From CAWELS01 sp964468205 (GTDB lineage: Bacteria; Acidobacteriota; Terriglobia; Bryobacterales; Bryobacteraceae): DNA of 20,117 bases. How positions within the stretch are numbered: the stretch's first letter is position 1; the number at the start of each line of letters is the position of its first letter. Location of the stretch: the NCBI GenBank assembly GCA_964468205.1, contig CAYXVG010000086.1:1-20117 (forward strand). The letters run 5' to 3'. The notes under the pieces are model-generated. The model was not told where the DNA came from, did not search any database, and saw only the letters and a list, made by a program, of their open reading frames with translations. The position numbers were made by a program, and so were the translations under genes. This document shows positions 15,481 through 20,117 of this stretch, piece by piece.

Positions 15481-15791
15481 TAATCGAGATCGATGTCTTT
15501 CTGGCGGGGGGTGAGGTCGGGAGCTTCCTTGGCTTGTTTAAGGAGCTCTTCAAACTTGCGGTCGAGCACCTGCTGGTGGGATCGCTGCTCGGCCATCTGC
15601 TTGTTGAACAGTTCATCTCGCCGGGCAGACTCTCCCTTCAATTTTTGGACCGCCGTGTTCAGGTCCTCCACCGGGCGGGGCCTTTCTTTTTCAACGTGAC
15701 TGATTACGGCCCGGGTCACCGGGTCAATCCGCAGGGTGGCCCGGCAGCAAGGGCATTCCAGTTCAATCAATTCGGAACTCGATTGCGGCAT
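15480..15791 (-). CDS. Small Cys-motif coiled-coil protein, unknown function
   Basis: The 103-residue product has one cysteine cluster, ECPCCRATLRID (12-23; Cys13, Cys15, Cys16), shaped like half of a zinc ribbon. After a short Pro-rich linker comes a charged helical region with coiled-coil character (about 42-88). Only one half-site is present, so metal binding would need a dimer. I do not recognise the family. I chose the ATG at 15791, with a -10-like TACTAT eight bases upstream; the frame is open to 15839, but that extension would cross this promoter. The gene diverges from the CpaE-like gene across 140 bases and converges on metY. Confidence 0.65.
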   Translation of the reverse strand: MPQSSSELIELECPCCRATLRIDPVTRAVISHVEKERPRPVEDLNTAVQKLKGESARRDELFNKQMAEQRSHQQVLDRKFEELLKQAKEAPDLTPRQKDIDLD

Positions 15792-15799
15792 ATATTCGC

Positions 15800-15805
15800 A
15801 TAGTA
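15800..15805 (-). promoter_or_regulatory. -10-like box (TACTAT) eight bases before ATG
   Basis: The minus strand reads TACTAT followed by eight bases and the ATG at 15791, with no Shine-Dalgarno. This predicts a leaderless or nearly leaderless transcript. No clear -35 is visible. Confidence 0.4.
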
Positions 15806-15931
15806 GCGCAATGAAGGTGGACTGGCTAGCGAATTGCACTAAAGCGGCATATCAAACCATCCGAAGAGCAAGGTGAGAGGTGTAATCTCGGGGAACGTAC
15901 CGGTCGAGATTGGCTCCTTCGACAGGAATGT

Positions 15932-17113
15932 ATGTTAAGGGTGATCGTTATCGGGACAGACGATGATCTGGCGGGCAGACTGAACCGCCAGTTTGAGGAG
16001 ACAGGCCGATTTGCCCTGGTCCGATTCGTATCCGATTATCCGACGGCGCAGGAGCTGGAGCGGTTGTTACGGGCGCACGCTCCTCAGGCGGTTTTCCTCG
16101 GCGTTAGCGACCTTGCGCGAGCTCTGTTTACCCGCGCGCAGATTGAACAGACCGTCCGGGGGATGCCGGTGGTTGCGTATGGCAAGGACGTGGACCAGCG
16201 GACGCTGCTGGAGCTAATGAAGTCCGGCGTCAGGGACTTCCTGCCCGCACCATTCCGTCCACAAGAAGTGCTGGATCTTGCGGACCGGATTGAAGATCAT
16301 CTGTCTGAGCATCCGCTGGCAGTGGAGGCCACCGACCTGATGTTCTCCTTCCTGCCGGCGAAACCGGGCGTTGGAACGTCGACAATTGCACTGAACCTGA
16401 GCCTCGCCATGGGCCAGGTGAACCGAACTCGCGTCTTGCTGAACGATTTCGATCTGAACAGCGGCCTCATGTCCTTCATGATGAAGCTGAGTCCGGCCTA
16501 TTCGGTCATTGACGCAGTGGTGCGATCAGAGGATCTTGACGAGAATCTTTGGCCACAACTCGTCTCCTCCGTGCAGGGTGTGGATATTCTCCCGAATGGC
16601 CGTCTGGAACCGGGGACGAGGATCGAGCCGAAGCAGATTCACCGGATGTTGAATTTCGCCCGGCGTCAGTATGATGTCATCTGCGCCGATCTCTCCGGAA
16701 ACATGGAGAGGTATTCCATTGAGTTGATGATGGAGTCGAAGCGAATCTTCTTGGTTACCACACCGGAAATTCCGCCACTTCACCTCGCCCGGCAGCGCCT
16801 CAATTTTCTGCGGGATCTCGACGCCGGCGACCGCGTCAGCGTACTGCTGAACCGTTGGTCGCGCCGGGGTTCGATCTCGGTGGATCAGATTGAGGAACTT
16901 TTGGAGGCGCCAGTGTACGAGTCTTTTCCCAACAGCTACGAGGGTGTCCATCGATCACTGGTAGCCGGAGCGCAAATCGACCCGGCCACCGACATCGGCA
17001 AGCGGTTCACGGACTTGGCCCATCGCATCCTGCAGGTCAACGGAGCCCCAGCCGGGGCGAAGCCGAAACGCGGATTCTTTAACAACTTCCCGATGCTCGC
17101 TGGCCGCCGTTAA
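15932..17113 (+). CDS. CpaE/TadZ-like protein: pseudo-receiver plus ParA/MinD-type ATPase
   Basis: The 393-residue protein has an N-terminal receiver-like domain (1-120) and a SIMIBI ATPase domain (135-375). The receiver is degenerate: the phospho-acceptor region reads VFLGVSD, and the conserved KPF lysine is replaced by Ala (PAPF, 105-108). In the deviant Walker A motif AKPGVGTST (143-151) the signature Lys144 is kept, but the invariant P-loop lysine is Thr149, as in many TadZ/CpaE proteins. DFDLNSG (172-178) is the Walker A' region. Such proteins place Tad/Flp pilus machinery or other systems at a cell pole. No other tad/cpa gene is in the window, so its partner is elsewhere. The start has AGGA just before the ATG. 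Confidence 0.85.
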   Translation: MLRVIVIGTDDDLAGRLNRQFEETGRFALVRFVSDYPTAQELERLLRAHAPQAVFLGVSDLARALFTRAQIEQTVRGMPVVAYGKDVDQRTLLELMKSGVRDFLPAPFRPQEVLDLADRIEDHLSEHPLAVEATDLMFSFLPAKPGVGTSTIALNLSLAMGQVNRTRVLLNDFDLNSGLMSFMMKLSPAYSVIDAVVRSEDLDENLWPQLVSSVQGVDILPNGRLEPGTRIEPKQIHRMLNFARRQYDVICADLSGNMERYSIELMMESKRIFLVTTPEIPPLHLARQRLNFLRDLDAGDRVSVLLNRWSRRGSISVDQIEELLEAPVYESFPNSYEGVHRSLVAGAQIDPATDIGKRFTDLAHRILQVNGAPAGAKPKRGFFNNFPMLAGRR

Positions 17114-17133
17114 CTTGGCCGCTGTGCTGCGGA

Positions 17134-18468
17134 TTACCCGGCCGGCGGCGGCGCGTTGCCTGCCTCGATCGCCCCTTTGCGAAGGTCCACCCGCAAGAGG
17201 ATCATAAGCCCGCAGACGAAAAAAAGGAGCAGGCTTGCCACAGCGATCCGGTAGTCTCCGGTGAACTGAAGCGCCAAGCCGTAGAGCAAGGGTCCCAGCC
17301 AGCTTGTACCCTTGTCGCTGATCTCGTAGAGGCTGAAATACTCGGCCTCTTTGCCTGAAGGGATCAGAAAGGAAAAGATGGAGCGGCTCAGCGCCTGGCT
17401 TCCGCCCATCACCAGCCCGACCGAGGCCGCCATGAGCAGAAAGTCCCCGGCTGAGTCCACCCAGCCATAGGCATAGACCAGAATGCCGCACCACAGGATC
17501 AGCGAGGCCACGACAGCGCGCTTGTTTCCGATCCAGGCAGCGATATATTTGAAGGCCAGTGCGCCGAACAGAGCCACGAATTGCGCGAGTAGAATGGCCG
17601 CAGTCAACACCCGCATCGAAAGGCCAAGCGCCTCGCTGCCGAACTGACCGGCGAGGGTGATGACGGTCTGGATACCGTCGTTGTAGATAAGAAAGGCAAG
17701 CAGGAAGAGCAGCGACTGCGGGTACCGCCGGAGATCCCGGAGGGTGTGCCGTAGCTGACCAACACCTGCGGCAATGTAGCCGAGGCCCGGCGGGAGTTTC
17801 TTGGCATCCCGGTTTCTGAGTTTGCGCAGAGGGATCAGCGTGAACAGCCCCCACCAGAGCCCGGCGGAAGCAAGACTGATACGCACGGCGACAGTTTCCG
17901 GGAGCCCGATCGCATCGGCTCGTAAATACAGCAACAGATTCAGAGCGAGCAGCAGCCCCCCGCCGAGGTAGCCAAGCGCCCAGCCGTTTGAGGAGACAGC
18001 GTCGCGATCTTCCGGGCCGGAGATTTCGGGAAGGAACGCGTTGTAGATCACGATTGAAGCGCCGAATGCGAAGTTGGCCACAAGAAAGAGAATGCATCCG
18101 AGCAAATAGTTGTCGCCCTCGAGCAAGAACATCAGCACCGTGGCTCCAGCGCCGATGTAGGCGAGCACCCCAAGCAATTCCCGCTTTCGTCCGCTATAAT
18201 CGGCGATCGCTCCAATCAGCGGGAAAGCCACGACTTGGCTGATCACTGATAGAGATACAAGGTAGGACCAGATAGACTCCGGAGCAAGCGGCAATCCGAG
18301 CAGATGCACGTAGCCGTCCGCCCCTGCGGCAGCCCTGGCCAGCGACGTCAGGTACGGGCCGAAGAACAGGGTGATCACCGTGGTGGGGAAGGCCGAATTG
18401 GCCCAGTCGTAGAAGTACCAGGCCCGCTGCTCCTTCCGGCTGTGGGTGGCTTCAGCGGAGGGTGTCAA
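17134..18468 (-). CDS. UMF1-family MFS transporter (Atg22-like)
   Basis: The 444-residue integral membrane protein begins with the family hallmark WYFYDWANSAF (17-27). About twelve TM segments follow, with an MFS-type loop GAIADYSGRKRELLG near 86-100. UMF1 proteins are related to yeast Atg22, an amino-acid effluxer; bacterial substrates are mostly unknown. It is the third gene of a minus-strand group after dprA and the zinc-ribbon gene, 68 bases downstream of the latter. The only available start is TTG at 18468, since an in-frame stop lies just upstream. TAAACT lies six bases before it, which resembles a start-proximal -10 box, but a leaderless TTG start would be unusual. Confidence 0.87.
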   Translation of the reverse strand: MTPSAEATHSRKEQRAWYFYDWANSAFPTTVITLFFGPYLTSLARAAAGADGYVHLLGLPLAPESIWSYLVSLSVISQVVAFPLIGAIADYSGRKRELLGVLAYIGAGATVLMFLLEGDNYLLGCILFLVANFAFGASIVIYNAFLPEISGPEDRDAVSSNGWALGYLGGGLLLALNLLLYLRADAIGLPETVAVRISLASAGLWWGLFTLIPLRKLRNRDAKKLPPGLGYIAAGVGQLRHTLRDLRRYPQSLLFLLAFLIYNDGIQTVITLAGQFGSEALGLSMRVLTAAILLAQFVALFGALAFKYIAAWIGNKRAVVASLILWCGILVYAYGWVDSAGDFLLMAASVGLVMGGSQALSRSIFSFLIPSGKEAEYFSLYEISDKGTSWLGPLLYGLALQFTGDYRIAVASLLLFFVCGLMILLRVDLRKGAIEAGNAPPPAG

Positions 18469-18536
18469 TCCGACAGTTTAACCCAGGGACACATCTCAGA
18501 CGCCCGCAGCCTGTATTGAGGGGAAGGAAGCGCCTG

Positions 18537-18836
18537 CTAGATGGCGGCGCGCACCCTTTTTTGGTAGCCGCATCCCTCGTTGGGACAGTGGAGAAGCGTG
18601 GCGGACCCGCGGGACTTTTCGATCAAGTACGGCGAGCCGCATTGCGGGCACGAGGCAGCCACCGGTTTGGACCAGCACACGAACCGGCACCGCGGGAACT
18701 GGTTGCAACCGTAGAAGATGCGGCCGTTCCGGGACCGCAACTCGACAAGGGCACCATCTGGACACTCCGGACACTCCACTCCAATCAGTCCTGGCATCGC
18801 GGGAGCCGCCTGGCGTCTGGACACCGACGTTACCAT
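18537..18836 (-). CDS. Free-standing topoisomerase I-type zinc-ribbon protein
   Basis: The 99-residue protein consists almost wholly of two C4 zinc ribbons of the topoisomerase type (zf-C4_Topoisom). The first uses Cys22, Cys25, Cys44 and Cys50, with the FYGCNQFPRC signature; the second uses Cys63, Cys66, Cys84 and Cys89. All eight ligands are intact. The sequence resembles the C-terminal tail of bacterial TopA, which binds single-stranded DNA, but no catalytic domain precedes it. Its ATG lies inside the last codons of dprA (7-base overlap), so translation is probably coupled; Met14 (18797) is another possible start. In many bacteria topA follows dprA, so this may be a shortened topA remnant that was kept, or a small ssDNA-binding partner of DprA. 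Confidence 0.82.
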   Translation of the reverse strand: MVTSVSRRQAAPAMPGLIGVECPECPDGALVELRSRNGRIFYGCNQFPRCRFVCWSKPVAASCPQCGSPYLIEKSRGSATLLHCPNEGCGYQKRVRAAI

Positions 18837-19984
18837 ACTCTAACAAAGTTCTTTCCGGGCAACTGACGCACGAGTCCGGCCATCTCCAGTTCGAAGAGGG
18901 CCGCGATGATCTCCGAAGAGGTGAACTGCTCTATTCCCTCCAGCAGGTCGTCGATGGCGGTGGCGGTGTCGACCTTCAGGCGCCCGAGAACTTCCCGGTT
19001 CACGCGGATATCGAGCTCCGCTGGGAGGCCCCTGTCTTCGGCCGCCGCCTCTCCGCGGATCTCACTCCCGGACTCCTCAATCAGGCGGCGGCGTTCATCC
19101 GGGTGCAGTTCTTCGACAACGTCCTGCCATTCCTGCACCAGCTTCGCCCCTTGCTTGATCAACAGGTTGGGACCCCAACTCATTTTGGAGGTCACATTGC
19201 CGGGTACGGCGAAGACCAATCTGTCCTGTTCCATGGCGAGCCTGGCCGTGATCGAAGAGCCGGAGTATTGAGCCCCTTCCACTACCAGCACGCCGGCGCT
19301 CATGCCGCTGATAATGCGGTTCCGGACGGGAAAATTCTGAGGCTGGGCAGGCGTCTCCATCGGGAACTCCGAGAGTATCAGGCCGCTGGTTGCCAAGCGG
19401 GCGGCGAGCTTCCGGTTTTCGGCGGGATAGATGCGATCCACGCCACAGCCGAATACGGCGATCGTGTTCCCGGCCGCATCCAGGGCCGCCCGGTGGGCAG
19501 TGGTATCGATGCCCCGCGCCATACCGCTGGCGATAGTTAGCCGGGCGATCGCGAGATCGCGGGACAAGCGCTCGGTGACCGCCATGCCGTACGGTGTGGG
19601 CCGACGCGTTCCGACGACGCCTATTATCAGCGTTTGCAACAACTCAACGCGGCCGCGGGCGAACAAGACGATGGGCGGGTCATGAATCTCCTTGAGAAGA
19701 GGTGGGTAACGCGGATCCCGGATAGGGATCAGGGCCGCTTCCGCCTGCACCAACTTCTGGTGCTGCAGGGCTGCATCCTCGAACGTACACCCGCTTGTAA
19801 TGCTGCGCGCCACGGCAGGGGGCACGCGAGCCGCTGTCAGTTCGGAGACGGTAGCCTGGAAGACCGCCTGTGGGGTGCGGAACTGCTCAATGAGCCGTCC
19901 GGCGCGCCGGGTCCCAAGTCCTGGGACCATCCGCAAGGCGAGCCAGTAGAGTTCTTCGTCGTGATCGATTCGAGGCGCCAGCAT
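18830..19984 (-). CDS. dprA: DNA-processing protein DprA
   Basis: This 384-residue protein loads RecA on incoming single-stranded DNA during natural transformation. An N-terminal helical HhH/SAM-like region (about 10-65) is followed by the Rossmann-like core. GVVGTRRPTPYG (122-133), IASGMARGIDTTAH (151-164) and FPVRNRIISG (about 217-226) are the family's DNA-binding motifs. A C-terminal winged-helix domain (about 320-384) is intact. The start is the ATG at 19984; the next in-frame candidate would cut the helical region. It heads the group with the zinc-ribbon gene and the UMF1 transporter. Its presence suggests DNA uptake ability but does not prove it, since dprA is widespread. Confidence 0.95.
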   Translation of the reverse strand: MLAPRIDHDEELYWLALRMVPGLGTRRAGRLIEQFRTPQAVFQATVSELTAARVPPAVARSITSGCTFEDAALQHQKLVQAEAALIPIRDPRYPPLLKEIHDPPIVLFARGRVELLQTLIIGVVGTRRPTPYGMAVTERLSRDLAIARLTIASGMARGIDTTAHRAALDAAGNTIAVFGCGVDRIYPAENRKLAARLATSGLILSEFPMETPAQPQNFPVRNRIISGMSAGVLVVEGAQYSGSSITARLAMEQDRLVFAVPGNVTSKMSWGPNLLIKQGAKLVQEWQDVVEELHPDERRRLIEESGSEIRGEAAAEDRGLPAELDIRVNREVLGRLKVDTATAIDDLLEGIEQFTSSEIIAALFELEMAGLVRQLPGKNFVRVW

Positions 19985-20050
19985 TAGACCCGTAATTGGG
20001 ATAGTGGCGCGTACGGGGCGATCTTCTCTTGCAGAAGCGGCCGCCGGCCC

Positions 20051-20117
20051 CTACAATCCCATCTCCTTGATAAGATTGCCGGCGCCGTCGACGTATTTCA
20101 TGATCCAGAGTATGTAG
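20051..20117 (-). CDS. Possible C-terminus of a gene cut by the window edge
   Basis: On the minus strand one frame stays open from the window end to a TAG at 20051, encoding YILWIMKYVDGAGNLIKEMG and a final Leu. The residue mix is protein-like, and it would sit 66 bases upstream of dprA on the same strand. It is too short to identify. Confidence 0.35.
   Translation of the reverse strand, partial: YILWIMKYVDGAGNLIKEMGL

Noticed and set aside
15841..15931. Riboswitch or structured leader before the CpaE-like gene
   Set aside because: Only short 5-bp inverted repeats are present, with no known riboswitch core; I see nothing beyond a possible TAATCT -10 box.
16955..18097. 380-codon minus-strand frame overlapping the MFS transporter
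   Set aside because: It is Arg-rich with no hydrophobic pattern and lies out of frame with the well supported UMF1 transporter.
18537..18836. Zinc-ribbon gene as a decayed pseudogene
   Set aside because: The frame is open, both C4 sites are complete and the start is coupled to dprA, so I annotate it as a gene while noting the remnant possibility.

Overview
The window is GC-rich bacterial chromosome, tightly packed with genes on both strands. It has no rRNA, tRNA, CRISPR array, insertion sequence or phage gene that I can see. The gene mix suggests an environmental Gram-negative bacterium. Acidobacteriota (Bryobacterales/Solibacter-like) is my best guess: a Tat-exported Gfo/Idh/MocA oxidoreductase, several GT-C (family 39-like) membrane glycosyltransferases, an adenosine-specific kinase and a CpaE-like ATPase. 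That placement is inference from gene style, not from a phylogenetic marker.

Layout. Positions 1-132 are a degenerate array of 14 GAACTC hexamers that ends at the start of a short, MetE-type methionine synthase gene (157-1185, +). A minus-strand pair follows: an AlgH/YqgE-family protein with a signal peptide (2975-2355) and an O-methyltransferase-like protein with a lipoprotein-type signal (2342-1230). Divergent from these is a Tat-exported Gfo/Idh/MocA oxidoreductase (3025-4200). From 4295 to 11459 lies a glycosyltransferase block, all on the minus strand: two family-39-like enzymes, one larger multi-TM GT-like protein and a GT2 polyprenyl-phosphate-sugar synthase-like enzyme. A plus-strand ROK sugar kinase gene (7798-8742) interrupts it.

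From 11531 to 15413 four plus-strand genes are closely spaced: adenosine-specific kinase, an SDR-type epimerase, a DapA/NAL-type aldolase that overlaps the SDR, and MetY O-acetylhomoserine sulfhydrylase. They look like one transcription unit whose joint role is not obvious. Then come a small Cys-containing coiled-coil protein (-), a CpaE/TadZ-like ATPase (+) with degenerate receiver and Walker A motifs, and a minus-strand group of dprA, a free-standing topoisomerase-I-type zinc-ribbon protein and a UMF1-family MFS transporter. The last bases probably hold the C-terminus of another minus-strand gene.

Functional themes. Methionine/sulfur metabolism appears twice (core MetE and MetY). Surface glycan assembly is the largest block: GT2 would make a lipid-linked sugar and the GT-C enzymes would use it. 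Three genes have a -10-like box 6-8 bases before the ATG and no Shine-Dalgarno sequence, so leaderless transcripts are likely here.

Most worth a second look: the GAACTC array, the exported AlgH/methyltransferase pair, the probable one-base frameshift at a six-G run at 5792-5797, the orphan TopA zinc-ribbon gene beside dprA, and the adenosine-kinase/SDR/DapA-like/MetY cluster.
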